The notes: a model not told the origin generated them from the letters alone. Counted from the stretch's first letter, positions 8,707 to 19,680 are shown. The stretch: DNA of 64,000 bases from Pedobacter indicus (GCF_003449035.1 NZ_QRGB01000001.1:3404876-3468875); one strand, 5' to 3'. Program-made: numbers and translations.

Positions 8707-9267
8707 TTATTTCGAGAAGAACTCACTCATTTGTCTAGCGATCTCATTAACCCTACCTATCGACGCTTTAGTCGTTCTTTCCGATACATCTTTGATAAAC
8801 ATCAATGAGAAATTCCTTTCGAGCATTATGTCTTCGGCTGTATGAATGGGCATATTCAGTTTTCTGTCCGATTTTTCCTGCGCTTCAAAATACGTGCTCT
8901 CCATAAAGCTAATGTCACGAATCACTAGGTGACATGTCTCATCTTTAAATCTTAACTCCAATGTATAAGTCATATACATTCCAAACTCTTGAAACACTCC
9001 AGCTTCTATTTCCAAATAATCAGTTATCCGCGATGCCAAGTAGTCTTCATTCGAAATCAGAAATGTACCTGAATAAGGATTCAATTCTTCATTGAGATAA
9101 AATAAAGTTTTCTCATATAAGTCATTTTGTTTTAACTCAGATCGAAGATCGACGGTAAAAATAACTTTCCCGTCGACCGTCGGCACTGAATCCTGATGGA
9201 ATATTACTGGTTGCGCAACTCCCAACAGTGGAAACATCACAATAAAACACAAAACAACCCACTTCAT
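8707..9267 (-). CDS. DUF4468-like (TBP-like fold) secreted protein
   Basis: This 186-residue protein has a signal peptide ending LLGVAQ. The body (QDSVPTVDGKVIFTVDLRS, EDYLASRITDYLEIEAG, TYTLELRFKDETCHLVIRDI) resembles DUF4468 domains, which are short periplasmic or surface modules in Bacteroidota. No enzymatic motif is visible. It is the last gene of the SusCD locus and starts 6 bp after the DUF4998 gene ends, so it is probably cotranscribed. Function is unknown. Confidence 0.65.
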   Translation of the reverse strand: MKWVVLCFIVMFPLLGVAQPVIFHQDSVPTVDGKVIFTVDLRSELKQNDLYEKTLFYLNEELNPYSGTFLISNEDYLASRITDYLEIEAGVFQEFGMYMTYTLELRFKDETCHLVIRDISFMESTYFEAQEKSDRKLNMPIHTAEDIMLERNFSLMFIKDVSERTTKASIGRVNEIARQMSEFFSK

Positions 9268-9273
9268 CCTAAA

Positions 9274-10683
9274 TTAATCTACTATCCAGTATTTCTCTGT
9301 TAAATTAAAATCGTTGAACACATAAATATCGCCGTTAGCTTCAATACCATAAAGCTTTTTTCCTGCATTCACAATTTTTTCAAACCGATCCCAACCGCTC
9401 CCAATCGTACTCTTTGATCCAATCGAACCACTTGCTGATACTGGCATGCTCGCTAAGTTACCGTTTTCCTCTACACCCAGAAGAGCAACATGGTTAAACA
9501 ACAAGAAAGGTTCATAGATAGCATATCCAGTCCCAACGGTAGCTCCGTTAGGAGATCCCCAAGTCGCATTGTTCTGAGCGAGCCAAGTTTTCATTTCACC
9601 GTTTTCTGCCATGGAAAAGAAATATCCGCGTGTGGGTATAAATTTCTCAAACCCAAAGCCCGATCCAAATGTATTAGCTCCCGTCGGCGTCTGAACATAA
9701 ACAAGTTCATTATTTACTATTCGATGCATCGATACCGCGTTACCAGTTGATATACCTATAAATTTATCATCGTCATAGAAGAAGAAATCTCTGTAAGTAT
9801 CTCTTGGTACAATGCCCGCATGTGTCTGGCTTTTAGACAGCGTTCCGTCAGCGTTAATATTATAGACGATTATGTCGCCATTGGCATTCCACTCATACAA
9901 GCTTTCGCCGTTTCGATCGAAATATTTACTTGTCAAGTTACCTGTCAGAGAAATTCTGGTACCGCGCTCGCTAACAGCAGTGGGAGCAGAAAATTTTTCA
10001 AACTCATTATACACCGTATCGATTCCCTGAGTTGGAAAAAACACTGTCCGAAACTGAAACTCTCCTCCGTCTGGGAAATTAGGCAATTCAACGCTTACTT
10101 CTTCTGGTTTTATTTTTAATGTCTTTTCTTGGCCATCAAGGTCGGTATATACTATCTGGGAATAGGAGACATTTTCATTTGGAACAGACTCGGAAAGCTC
10201 CAATGTATAAAGATTCTCAGGGTAGTTGAAATCAAAAGCTGTCAGATCTCTACCGTATAAACTACTCGCGAATTCTGCACCCCAAACAGTTATAGACGCG
10301 GACGAGTATAAAGAGGTTTCTCCTTCTTTATTTATATTGCGAAATTCAAAAAGCGTGGTTCCTTCTGGCAAATCCTCAAGTATAACTGAGTCTCTTTGTA
10401 AGCCTGAGCCTTTTCGAACAAAATCTTTTACGATCGAATCTTTTCGCATATTCCAATAAATAACGGTTTGGTCTATCTTCGGATCTGCCCCAATATACCA
10501 TGTGATTTTTGCTCTGCCAAATCCAGGAAAGTATTTTATAGAATCGACCTTTCCCAAATAAACTCCTTCTTCCCGACTAGCGTATTCACTTTGAATGTCA
10601 TCCATTTTATCGCATGAGGGCAGAATAAAGAAACATGCCCAAATGCTTATTATTAAGGGGATTATTTTACTTATCTTTTTCAT
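9274..10683 (-). CDS. DUF4998-domain lipoprotein
   Basis: This 469-residue lipoprotein has its lipobox around LPSC (Cys24). The first half (KVDSIKYFPGFGRAKITWY to the ITVWG junction) matches the DUF4998 pattern of Bacteroidota surface lipoproteins. The second half contains short repeated beta segments (GENGNLASM-like, AENGEMKTW, EANGDIYVF) that look like a tachylectin-type propeller. It lies 25 bp downstream of the DUF5000-type lipoprotein and probably helps bind glycan at the cell surface. That role is inferred from its place in a SusCD operon. Confidence 0.75.
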   Translation of the reverse strand: MKKISKIIPLIISIWACFFILPSCDKMDDIQSEYASREEGVYLGKVDSIKYFPGFGRAKITWYIGADPKIDQTVIYWNMRKDSIVKDFVRKGSGLQRDSVILEDLPEGTTLFEFRNINKEGETSLYSSASITVWGAEFASSLYGRDLTAFDFNYPENLYTLELSESVPNENVSYSQIVYTDLDGQEKTLKIKPEEVSVELPNFPDGGEFQFRTVFFPTQGIDTVYNEFEKFSAPTAVSERGTRISLTGNLTSKYFDRNGESLYEWNANGDIIVYNINADGTLSKSQTHAGIVPRDTYRDFFFYDDDKFIGISTGNAVSMHRIVNNELVYVQTPTGANTFGSGFGFEKFIPTRGYFFSMAENGEMKTWLAQNNATWGSPNGATVGTGYAIYEPFLLFNHVALLGVEENGNLASMPVSASGSIGSKSTIGSGWDRFEKIVNAGKKLYGIEANGDIYVFNDFNLTEKYWIVD

Positions 10684-10708
10684 TTGTTTTTAAATTTAAT
10701 TCCATTAA

Positions 10709-11992
10709 CTAGTCTTGAGGAACTGTATTGTCTCCGAAGAATGAAATCTCCCCCATTGAAAAATAATTACTGCTCGGCGGTGGCATCATATTTCCAACTT
10801 CCCGAACAAAAAGGCGAATATAGCGGACTGGTTCAGCATCAATTGGCATTTCGTATTCGCTACCATTGGCCGCTAAATCCAGAATTGCCTGATTATCCAC
10901 AGGAACCATCTGGTCATAGCGAATGATACCATGATGGCCCAAGTATTGCCAATCATCCTTGAAAGTCCGGTCTGGCAGTACGGTTGTATTGTCAACCCCA
11001 TGAATAGCGTCATTACGAACACTGTATTCATCTAACCAATAAGGACGGTCGGATAACCTTTCGAAATCGATTTCTTTAGCACCCCATAATTCGAATTGCT
11101 GGATGTTAACCTGAGTATAAACGGCATTCAAATGATAACCGTGAATAACAATACGACTTAATTTAACGACTTGCCCTAAGTCAATAGTAATTGAAAGACC
11201 GCTACTTCCTTGTTGGGTTAACCACCCATGACTACGTGTGTTCACAATGTTATCCCACAACATATCCAAACGACGACCCGAATAATTTGTAGTATTATCA
11301 TAAGGTATGCTCGCCCGGAAATCTGTGTATGGTTTCGGTATCAACGTTTCAAAGTAAGGAGTTAATGTTACCTGCGTTGTGTCTGAAACGTTTCCCCATT
11401 TATCCTCAAACGCAATGGCAAAGGTAGCCTCTTCAGCTTCAAAACCCCGAAATGGATGTATTTCATCTTTTGTTGCAGAGTAATACATTTCCTGGGTTTC
11501 CAATTCATTCTGATCCCCTAATGACATTAATCGGACACCAAACTCCGTCATTAACGGGTTATCCCAAGAGGCAACAACCCCTCCAAAACCGGGAACAATT
11601 TTTAATGAATTCTTTGCAATGCTCACAAGCGATTCCAAGGGTTGGAATTCAATTTCCATTGGTTCTGACCTTTGCTCTTGTTTATTGACCTTATAAAGTG
11701 TGGCTTTTACTTTTTCAGTCGTATTAAATCCTTCTATCGTTAATGAGTTTTTGTGTACTGATGATTTTTCGGTAAAAATCTTTCCATTGCGTTCATATTC
11801 TGCCATAATATAGAGAATATCCGGATCCCGTGGGATCTCATAAGTAACGACAGCTCCTCCATTAATCGGCTCGATCTTATATTCGCCTAACGCTCCTGAA
11901 CTCCATACGCCTCCCGTCTCGTCATCATCATGTTTACAAGCGAAGAAACAGCATGCTGTTAAGACTATTATAATAAAATTAATTTTTTTCAT
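10709..11992 (-). CDS. DUF4959/DUF5126/DUF5000-type SusE-position lipoprotein
   Basis: This 427-residue lipoprotein has lipobox FFAC (Cys19). The N-terminal part (GEYKIEPINGGAVVTYEIPRD) resembles DUF4959 and the middle (SLKIVPGFGGVVASWDNP) resembles DUF5126. The C-terminal part (WLTQQGSSGLSITIDLGQ through PVRYIRLFVRE) is a discoidin-like DUF5000 carbohydrate-binding domain. The order SusC, SusD, this lipoprotein is standard in polysaccharide-utilisation loci, where the third lipoprotein helps capture the ligand. It lies 40 bp after SusD. Confidence 0.82.
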   Translation of the reverse strand: MKKINFIIIVLTACCFFACKHDDDETGGVWSSGALGEYKIEPINGGAVVTYEIPRDPDILYIMAEYERNGKIFTEKSSVHKNSLTIEGFNTTEKVKATLYKVNKQEQRSEPMEIEFQPLESLVSIAKNSLKIVPGFGGVVASWDNPLMTEFGVRLMSLGDQNELETQEMYYSATKDEIHPFRGFEAEEATFAIAFEDKWGNVSDTTQVTLTPYFETLIPKPYTDFRASIPYDNTTNYSGRRLDMLWDNIVNTRSHGWLTQQGSSGLSITIDLGQVVKLSRIVIHGYHLNAVYTQVNIQQFELWGAKEIDFERLSDRPYWLDEYSVRNDAIHGVDNTTVLPDRTFKDDWQYLGHHGIIRYDQMVPVDNQAILDLAANGSEYEMPIDAEPVRYIRLFVREVGNMMPPPSSNYFSMGEISFFGDNTVPQD

Positions 11993-12032
11993 AATTCAGT
12001 ATTATCAATTTCCATAATATCATTTCAATATT

Positions 12033-13988
12033 CTACCAACCGTAGGTCTGAACGAGGTTAGGGTTTATCCTTAAATCATAGTCGTTTATTGGATATAAAT
12101 AATCCTTAAAAGTAACCTGTCGTGCATCTGCATACGGCGTGGGTATATAAAACTCTTCCGTATCTCGCGAGTTTCCCCAGGCAGTTGGCGGAAGACTCCA
12201 ATACTGATTGGCTATTTTCCAGCGACGAACATCCCAAAAACGTTGGCCTTCAAAAGCCAGCTCTATCAAACGTTCCTTTCGAATAATTTCTCTCATTTCC
12301 GTTTTAATAGTTGGTGCAGTAGGGTAATATGACGCTTTAGCCCAGGATTCTACTACGCCCTCTAAACCTGCATGAGCCCTGACATCATCAATCCATTTAT
12401 AAACTTCTTCGTCGGGAGCGCCCTTGATCTCATTTAAGGCCTCGCTATAAAGCAAATACAAATCAGACAATCGAATTAAAGGGAATTGGTAAGGATGAGC
12501 AGTATATCGTTTTGATGCATCACCTTGACTAACAGAAGTCTCAAAAGGAATAATCTTTTTCGGATAATAAGAGCCCTGCCCCGATGCCGTGCCTACTTCT
12601 GCTGGCCTACTTCTAACGTAAGGACCGAATGACGCCCCTCCATTATTTGTTGTCGTAGCTATCTCAAAAAAGCCTCTATCTACCACTAAATCTGCATAAA
12701 AGCGAGGCTCACGATTAAAATGCATCGTTGCAGTGACTTGTCCCGTTGCGATATACGACTCATGCTTATCTGCAGGCGTAGCTCGCCGCGGTACATACCG
12801 GTTTGCATAGTCATAGGTTTTATCCTCATCCATTGGCACACCATTATTTGTATAGAACAATTCAGCCATATGCCAAGATGCAGAGAGGTAACTAACATAG
12901 CTAACTTGATCTTCGGGGTATAACATTGGAGTAAGAACCAACAACATATTTCCTAAAGGAGCGAATGAAGCTCCACCTTTACTGTTAGCGAATTGCTCTT
13001 GCGTGGCCCAAATAACACCCGGATTCCTTTCCAAATCCTCTGTGATAGCCTTGCGGATTGTCATTAACGTTACCAATGTATCATTCATTGCAAATGTCTG
13101 AGCACCCCCGGTAAACTTATTAAATTCATATAGGCGATGGCCAGCACCATGGGCTGCATCAATTGCTTCTTTAATCGCGGTAGCGGCGCGTTCCCATTTA
13201 GAAAGATCGTAGTTAGATGATATTAGCTGTAATCCACGATTATCTACCCATCCGGCATAATCTTGATTACCGTTAAATAATGGACTGGCAGCCCACGAAA
13301 GCACCTTCGCTTTCACAGCCAACGCGATTGTTTGAGATATTCTTCCTTGTTCTGTTGTCGGGTCAGGTAAAGCCAAAGGCAGATCAACCATCGCCTCATC
13401 CAAAAGTTCTACGATATAATCCACGCACACATCTACCGGCTCCCTATACACCTTAGTTTCTTCCGGTGTTGCAGAGAGAGGTAGGTTTTCTTTCATCAGA
13501 ACAATCGGTCCATACAATTTCATTAAAAAGAAATGATAATATGCTTTCAGGAACTTCACTTCAGCAATCCATCTGGCTCGCTCTTCCTCCTCTATGTCTT
13601 GAGGAATATGAGCATTTTCCAGAAAAATATTACAGTCACGAATGCCAACATATAATGCTGTGCCTCCGTTTCTTCCAGACCAATAGTCTTGATAGGGAGA
13701 ATTGGTATTTTGAAGGCCTTTTGAAATCATCCCTGCCACTGTATTTCCAGCTCTAGACTCGGTTCGCCAGTCGAATTCATCTCTACTTGTGAAATAAGCT
13801 GGATAATAATAAGGATTAGTAGGATCAGGTAAATGAGAGTAGCAAGTCCTCATAAATTTTTCCATAACCGACCGATTGGAAAAGGCATGGTCGAGCGTGG
13901 GAGTATCATTAGGTACTACATCTAAGTAATTACAACTCGTAATCCCAAACAGGAACCAGATTGCGATAATTTTTATTAAATTTTTCAT
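12033..13988 (-). CDS. RagB/SusD family nutrient-uptake lipoprotein
   Basis: This 651-residue surface lipoprotein has lipobox ITSC (Cys20). The SusD N-terminal helical signature (RTCYSHLPDP, EVKFLKAYYHFFLMKLYGPI) and the conserved C-terminal block (IRKERLIELAFEGQRFWDVRRWK) identify the family. SusD proteins form the lid that delivers glycan to the SusC barrel. It follows SusC by 34 bp and precedes two accessory lipoproteins. Confidence 0.96.
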   Translation of the reverse strand: MKNLIKIIAIWFLFGITSCNYLDVVPNDTPTLDHAFSNRSVMEKFMRTCYSHLPDPTNPYYYPAYFTSRDEFDWRTESRAGNTVAGMISKGLQNTNSPYQDYWSGRNGGTALYVGIRDCNIFLENAHIPQDIEEEERARWIAEVKFLKAYYHFFLMKLYGPIVLMKENLPLSATPEETKVYREPVDVCVDYIVELLDEAMVDLPLALPDPTTEQGRISQTIALAVKAKVLSWAASPLFNGNQDYAGWVDNRGLQLISSNYDLSKWERAATAIKEAIDAAHGAGHRLYEFNKFTGGAQTFAMNDTLVTLMTIRKAITEDLERNPGVIWATQEQFANSKGGASFAPLGNMLLVLTPMLYPEDQVSYVSYLSASWHMAELFYTNNGVPMDEDKTYDYANRYVPRRATPADKHESYIATGQVTATMHFNREPRFYADLVVDRGFFEIATTTNNGGASFGPYVRSRPAEVGTASGQGSYYPKKIIPFETSVSQGDASKRYTAHPYQFPLIRLSDLYLLYSEALNEIKGAPDEEVYKWIDDVRAHAGLEGVVESWAKASYYPTAPTIKTEMREIIRKERLIELAFEGQRFWDVRRWKIANQYWSLPPTAWGNSRDTEEFYIPTPYADARQVTFKDYLYPINDYDLRINPNLVQTYGW

Positions 13989-14022
13989 CTATAAATTTTT
14001 TTTACCAAAAATTGGTCTCTAT

Positions 14023-17000
14023 TTAAAATTGAAAATTCACTCCAAAGTTGATCACTCGTTGTACTGGGTAACCCAAACCATTACCGGCCATCTCTGGATC
14101 CCACATCTTGAACTTTGACCAATGGAGAAGATTAGTCCCACTTACATAGAATCGTAACATTCTGATATTCACTCTTTCGGTTAGCTTTTCGGGTAAAGTA
14201 TAACCGAACTCTGCCGATTTAAGACGTACGAAAGACCCATTGCGTAACCAGTGCGTACTAGTTTGATTATTATTTACAATTGCATACTCAGACAGACGCG
14301 GCCAGAAAGCCTCGAGATTTCTATTGGTCTCTGACCAATGATCATCAGCTATGTATTGCAACAGCCCTCTTTGACCTTGATTAAGAAATGGTGTAATAGC
14401 ATTTGGGGAGATAAAAAATGACGATCTCGCTGAACCCTGGAAAAAAGCCGAAAAATCGAATGCTTTATAGCCCAACGAAAAACCCGCTCCATAAATAATC
14501 TCAGGGGTAGTAGGATATCCAATTGGCACCATATCATCGGTATTAATTACACCATCATTATTGATATCCTTGTATTTAATATCCCCTGCACCATATTCGC
14601 CAAATAATTGCGTCGGTGAATTATTTACCTCTTCTTCATCAATAAACAAACGTTCAGCAATATAACCCATCGGTTGCGATAGTTTTAACCCGATCCGCGA
14701 GCGCCACGGAACATCACTATAATCGGGTTCTTCATATTCTTTAAAACGACCGGTGGCGTATGTAAATGTTCCATTAACGACAGCCCAGAGACCACTCGCG
14801 AAGGTCCGTTGGTATTTAAGCTCGGTTTCGAAGCCCTTCCCAGCTGCCACTCCCACATTGGCCTGAGGAGTTGTCCGAAGCCCCATTGTAGTTGGAATAT
14901 CTACCCGTGTCTGTAATATATTTTCCCGTGTCTCCCAAAAAAAATCGGTTAATAAGGTCAGATCACCGAATAGACCAAGCTCTAATCCTAAATTAGTTTT
15001 GGTGGCTATTTCCCACGTTATTAAATCATTGGCATATCGGTCGATTGAAATGCCTGATCGATAATCGCGATCCATACCGAACCAGTATCCCGGTCCACCC
15101 ATATTCACCTGTGATAGGTAAAAGAAACGATCATAAGTTGATCCAATCTGATCATTTCCCACTTTACCATAAGTTGCCCGTAACTTCAGTGTTGTGATAA
15201 CGTTTTCCATACTGGACATGAATTTTTCATTACTCACCATCCACCCAGCACCTACTGATGGAAAAAATCCGAAACGGTTATTTTTAGCAAAGCGTTCCGT
15301 GCCATTATAGCCATAATTCAACTCAAGAAAATAACGAGAATCATATCCATATGCTATCCTACCAGCAGATGAAATATTTCTCCTCGGGAGCGAGGCTTGC
15401 AATCGGTCAGAAACTCTCAAGTCTAAATCCGCAGCACTAGCTTCATTGCGAATCGTACCCACGAGTAGCGCATTAATATCATGAACATCGTTGAATGTCC
15501 GATTGTAACCAAGACGCATCTCTCCATAATGTGATGCAGTGACAGTTCTGCTTCCATCACTATATGTTAGATATTCAGTGCCGCCATCAGGATTCAATGC
15601 TACAAGCTGATATGTGTTATCCAATGTATTAGCAGGGGTATAATAAAATGGGCTATAACCACGGAATAAGCTATAATAAGCATTGCGCATGGTATTGTAT
15701 GTACCTTTTATAAAGAAACCATCAAGCCCACCAGTAAATTTATGATCCATTTCCAATTGCAACAACATCATAGACTGCTTGGATTCTTTAAACGAACTTA
15801 CTACCCGAGCTAAAGGGTTTACATATTGCCCCAATTCGGAACCCATTCCAAATAATGTATGATTTGTTGCTTGATTTGCTTCGTCGGCCGGATAATATGG
15901 AAGGAAACGTATAGGCGTTGCATTACGAGCCTGATGAAAGACATCAGCTCCTCCATCTCTTGGCCCAGTCATATCATCAAATGCTCCATAGGCTCGCACT
16001 TTACCAGTCGTTGTTGGTGCGAATTGGATCGTTACGTTGGAACGTATTTGAACACGATCTACATTTATATTATTATTAAATAGGTTTTCCTTACTCTCTT
16101 TGAGAATTCCCTGATCATTCTGATAATTAGCAGACAAATAATATTGTACTGCCTGCCCTCCCCCTGTGAGGTTCAAGTTCAAACGCCGATTGGTAGCGTG
16201 GTCCTCTATCAGATAATCATACCAGTTCACTGATGGATAGCGAATTGGGTCTGAGCCAAGTGCAGTTTCTCTTATTTTTGATGAAGAATACGGCAGAGGC
16301 ACCATTGCATCACGTGTCCTTACAGCCTCATTGTGTAAACGCATATAAGTTATAGGATCGGCTAAACCGACCAATTCTGTATTAAAAGAAGTTGATTGTT
16401 CTGCCCGTAGGTTTATGGATAAGCGATCTGATGTTCCCTCTTTCGTAGTCACAAGGATAACTCCATTAGCACCGCGTGCGCCATAAAGAGCAGCAGCACT
16501 GGCATCTTTCATTACAGAAAACGAAGCAATATCATCAACGTTAAGTCGTGCTAAATCGTTTGTAGTCATTTCGACTCCGTCGATCAAAATTAATGGGTCT
16601 TTTTTGCCCGAAGCACTAAATGACGTAATACCACGAATAAAGAATTCGGCATTGTCCAATCCCGGTTCCCCCGACCGCTGATAGGCGATTACACCCGATA
16701 ATCTGCCGGCGAAGGCTGTTGTTAAGTTACTTGATGGAATTTTTAAATCTTTCGGAGTAACCGTAGATATCGCACTCACGACACTTTCCTTTTTCTGTGT
16801 TCCAAAGGCTGTAATCACTACTTCTTCCATATCAGAAGTAGACTCGTAAAGGGTCACACGAACCTCCTCAAGACCTTTCACAGGAACTTCTTCTGACGTA
16901 TAACCGACGGATGTAATCTCCAAAATTGCGTTATTATTCGGCACAGTAAGAACAAAATGCCCAGCCATATCAGTTACAGTGCCTATTGTCGTCCCTTTTA

Positions 17001-17172
17001 CTTTGACACTCGCACCGATGATACCAACTTCATTGATATCACTAACACGCCCAGTAATTGTACGCTCCTGTATCGTTACTGCGTTCATTTCCGACTTATT
17101 TGTAGCAAAGGAGATACAAGGGACGAAAACAACTAAAATCAGAACGAAATACTTGTAAAATTTATAGTTCAT
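14023..17172 (-). CDS. SusC/RagA TonB-linked outer-membrane protein
   Basis: This 1049-residue TonB-dependent transporter has, in order, a signal peptide (to about residue 23), a carboxypeptidase-regulatory-like domain (TITGRVSDINEVGIIGASVKVKG), the TonB-box region EEVVITAFGTQKK, the plug with the SusC signature (KDASAAALYGARGANGVILVTTKEG), and a large beta-barrel ending in the aromatic FGVNFQF. It imports oligosaccharides together with the adjacent SusD. It has its own 509-bp upstream region and heads an operon of five genes. Confidence 0.97.
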   Translation of the reverse strand: MNYKFYKYFVLILVVFVPCISFATNKSEMNAVTIQERTITGRVSDINEVGIIGASVKVKGTTIGTVTDMAGHFVLTVPNNNAILEITSVGYTSEEVPVKGLEEVRVTLYESTSDMEEVVITAFGTQKKESVVSAISTVTPKDLKIPSSNLTTAFAGRLSGVIAYQRSGEPGLDNAEFFIRGITSFSASGKKDPLILIDGVEMTTNDLARLNVDDIASFSVMKDASAAALYGARGANGVILVTTKEGTSDRLSINLRAEQSTSFNTELVGLADPITYMRLHNEAVRTRDAMVPLPYSSSKIRETALGSDPIRYPSVNWYDYLIEDHATNRRLNLNLTGGGQAVQYYLSANYQNDQGILKESKENLFNNNINVDRVQIRSNVTIQFAPTTTGKVRAYGAFDDMTGPRDGGADVFHQARNATPIRFLPYYPADEANQATNHTLFGMGSELGQYVNPLARVVSSFKESKQSMMLLQLEMDHKFTGGLDGFFIKGTYNTMRNAYYSLFRGYSPFYYTPANTLDNTYQLVALNPDGGTEYLTYSDGSRTVTASHYGEMRLGYNRTFNDVHDINALLVGTIRNEASAADLDLRVSDRLQASLPRRNISSAGRIAYGYDSRYFLELNYGYNGTERFAKNNRFGFFPSVGAGWMVSNEKFMSSMENVITTLKLRATYGKVGNDQIGSTYDRFFYLSQVNMGGPGYWFGMDRDYRSGISIDRYANDLITWEIATKTNLGLELGLFGDLTLLTDFFWETRENILQTRVDIPTTMGLRTTPQANVGVAAGKGFETELKYQRTFASGLWAVVNGTFTYATGRFKEYEEPDYSDVPWRSRIGLKLSQPMGYIAERLFIDEEEVNNSPTQLFGEYGAGDIKYKDINNDGVINTDDMVPIGYPTTPEIIYGAGFSLGYKAFDFSAFFQGSARSSFFISPNAITPFLNQGQRGLLQYIADDHWSETNRNLEAFWPRLSEYAIVNNNQTSTHWLRNGSFVRLKSAEFGYTLPEKLTERVNIRMLRFYVSGTNLLHWSKFKMWDPEMAGNGLGYPVQRVINFGVNFQF

Positions 17173-17681
17173 ACCATAATTAAGTTTTATTGTAAAATCA
17201 TTTATTGGTTAATAAAATACCTGCTAACTTGCTCTTTCGCTTTATTTGAGCTTGGACACTTTCTTTGCATTTAAAGAAGGCGAAAACGATTATGCGAACC
17301 AACCTAGCCAACAGTAAAAACTACTGCATACAGTAATTTATATTTTTCTAGAGTTTGTAATGCTGTTTCATATAAATCATATTTAGTGAATAAATTAATT
17401 TTAGACTTGATTGCTTAGCTTTGTGGATTTTAGTTTCTTAACTGGTTTTATGATAATCGGTAACGTACACTTAGTAATTTGAAATAATTCAGTTTATAAA
17501 TTTAAGTCTTGGTTTTGGTTAAATATTCTTTTATTAATACCAATGTAACAAGAATAATTGATACCTGCAAATTTTTATTTCAAATTTCTGCATAATATCA
17601 GCAATTTGAAATAAAATTCTAGCAGTTAATAAAGAGGCTGGTTTATATCAATTGAAGATTTCGTCGTATCTTTTAAACATT
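17173..17681. other. Intergenic region between GH172 and SusC, with an AT-rich inverted repeat
   Basis: No gene is seen in these 509 bp. An inverted repeat with perfect 14-bp arms (TTTTATTTCAAATT at 17573-17586 and its complement at 17603-17616) lies about 65 bp beyond the GH172 stop and could end that transcript. The rest must hold the SusC promoter, but no clear minus-strand TAnnTTTG was found close to its start. Confidence 0.55.
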
Positions 17682-19655
17682 TTAATGAGCATCTGCTACC
17701 GGAACTAACATTACGCGATTAAACGTAAAGCCCTCTCCATATGACCTAAATGCAACTTTTGCAGAATTTTGATCGTTAACGACTTCGAGGTTTCCGAGGT
17801 AAACGTCTGTCGATCCCCGAGCTCCACTCAAATCATCACCTCGTTTCTTGGCTTCAGTTGCTACACTTCCTCCTTGCTCACTTCCGGCAATCGAAACCCG
17901 CAAATCTCCTGAAACCGCAGACGTCGCATTTACCAAGATTTCATAACTTCCAGCGGGAATCTCACGTAAATCTATGTTCATAACACCTTCATCACCGCCG
18001 TGGAAAGTCGCATTATCATTGGCCAATTCCATGTTTTTTTCGTAAGTCAGATGTTTCATCAGGCGAGAATAGAAAGTTAAAGTATCGGGTATCAATACTT
18101 GCGTTTCTTCATTTTGAGGTATCTGGTTTGTCACAACCGGCTTGTCTGCGTAATACATCGCAACAGAAGAATAAGCTACTTCCCGGTTATTGTCAACCGG
18201 ACCGTGCTCAATCTGATGTTCAATGCTTTTGTTAAATGGCATCTTATCACTTATAAATAAGCGATACCCTCCTGTCCTGCTAAATGGCAAAGAGTAGTCA
18301 AGACAGCCATGTAAATGTGTCCCTTTCTTTTCAACCCACCCATTGGGTTGTGCATACCATCCTCCATTAAAATAGTCTTCAGACCCAGTTCCATGAACCG
18401 TCAACTCGCCATCAATCGTCGTTTGGTCATCACCTTCGAAAAACTCAGTAAAACGTGTAAAGCTAGTCGCCTGACTATGAAGAACTGTGCCCACGTAGTG
18501 GCCTTTGCCCTCACCTTCTAAGAGCACATAGGGTTTGCCTAATTCAGGAGATTCATACTTCCAATAGGCATAGAACTTCCCTTCGGTGTCAGGATCACGT
18601 GCTTGAATATGATTATATACCCGCGCATTCACTTGGATGGGAGCTTGATTCTCTTCCGTTATTTCCCTGTATACCAATTCCACTTTAGCGCCACGATCAT
18701 AAGGCATCGGGAAGCATGAAAAAACAGTATTGTTTTTCACCCCTTGCAGTAAACCGTTCATAGATATATCCCCGAATGCGTACCCAAAATAATCGGCAAG
18801 CGGGGCATATACTGCCGGCTTATCTTCATCGTTCCATATTATCCTTAAATCTACTTGTTTCGATAAACCTTCAAAATTGGCCGCATCATCAATCTCTAAA
18901 CCGAGGATCCTACCACCCTTATTAAATTCTGCCAACAAAATGCTTTGGCCAGGCTCTAAGGTTTCTGATGTATTAACCGTTTCAATTTCACCATCGAATT
19001 CAGGGTAAAAATTGGCCACGCTGCTTTCTTTATTACCCCACATAGACGCCAAGGATTCTAATAATCCTTTTTCATCATCCTGAAAATTGATATCGAAAGT
19101 TTTTACAGGTACGTCGTTATCTAATTCACGATATTGGAACTGATGAAAGAGTATCTTTTCACCACGAAAAACAATCTTAACGCCATTCTCAAATGGAATT
19201 GGCAAATATGTATAGTTTCCTCCAACGATGCTTCCACTTAACGGGGAAACAAAAGGATATACCTCTCCGGAAAAAAGATCTCGATATCTGATTGAAAAAG
19301 CAGGTTCTGCATTTCCATCAAAATAAAAATCCAACGTATCATCGGTTGGAGTTGGTGTCCATATGCGCTCTATAACACCCTTACCTTTAACTTCAAACAC
19401 AACCAAGGAACCATCAGCCTCTTCTCGTATAGAGGAGTATGTCCCATCAAACCCGTCATCATTGCCGCCGGTGCGATCGTAGGATGATATTTGTTTAACG
19501 ATGGAATTGTCCATATACCGGGGCAGTTCGTTAACTGTAAGCAAGCGTTTAAGCTCTGATGTAACGGAAACCTCTTTTGAAACTTCGTTGCTTTTTTCTC
19601 CACAAGAAATAAATAATAACAAGCTGAAAGTAAAACCAAGTATATTGCGCATCAT
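17682..19655 (-). CDS. Glycoside hydrolase family 172 (DUF2961) protein
   Basis: This 657-residue lipoprotein (lipobox FISC, Cys18) carries the DUF2961/GH172 core: SYDRTGGNDDGFDGTYSSIREE near the N-terminus and the conserved TVHGTGSEDYFNGGWYAQPNG segment. A C-terminal extension of about 120 residues looks like a carbohydrate-binding or jelly-roll module. Characterised GH172 enzymes act on alpha-D-fructofuranosides or alpha-D-arabinofuranosides, and which applies here cannot be told. It is the third gene after the response regulator and hydrolase (25-bp gap), next to the first SusCD operon. Confidence 0.85.
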   Translation of the reverse strand: MMRNILGFTFSLLLFISCGEKSNEVSKEVSVTSELKRLLTVNELPRYMDNSIVKQISSYDRTGGNDDGFDGTYSSIREEADGSLVVFEVKGKGVIERIWTPTPTDDTLDFYFDGNAEPAFSIRYRDLFSGEVYPFVSPLSGSIVGGNYTYLPIPFENGVKIVFRGEKILFHQFQYRELDNDVPVKTFDINFQDDEKGLLESLASMWGNKESSVANFYPEFDGEIETVNTSETLEPGQSILLAEFNKGGRILGLEIDDAANFEGLSKQVDLRIIWNDEDKPAVYAPLADYFGYAFGDISMNGLLQGVKNNTVFSCFPMPYDRGAKVELVYREITEENQAPIQVNARVYNHIQARDPDTEGKFYAYWKYESPELGKPYVLLEGEGKGHYVGTVLHSQATSFTRFTEFFEGDDQTTIDGELTVHGTGSEDYFNGGWYAQPNGWVEKKGTHLHGCLDYSLPFSRTGGYRLFISDKMPFNKSIEHQIEHGPVDNNREVAYSSVAMYYADKPVVTNQIPQNEETQVLIPDTLTFYSRLMKHLTYEKNMELANDNATFHGGDEGVMNIDLREIPAGSYEILVNATSAVSGDLRVSIAGSEQGGSVATEAKKRGDDLSGARGSTDVYLGNLEVVNDQNSAKVAFRSYGEGFTFNRVMLVPVADAH

Positions 19656-19680
19656 TCTAGAAATTTAAACACCTAATATG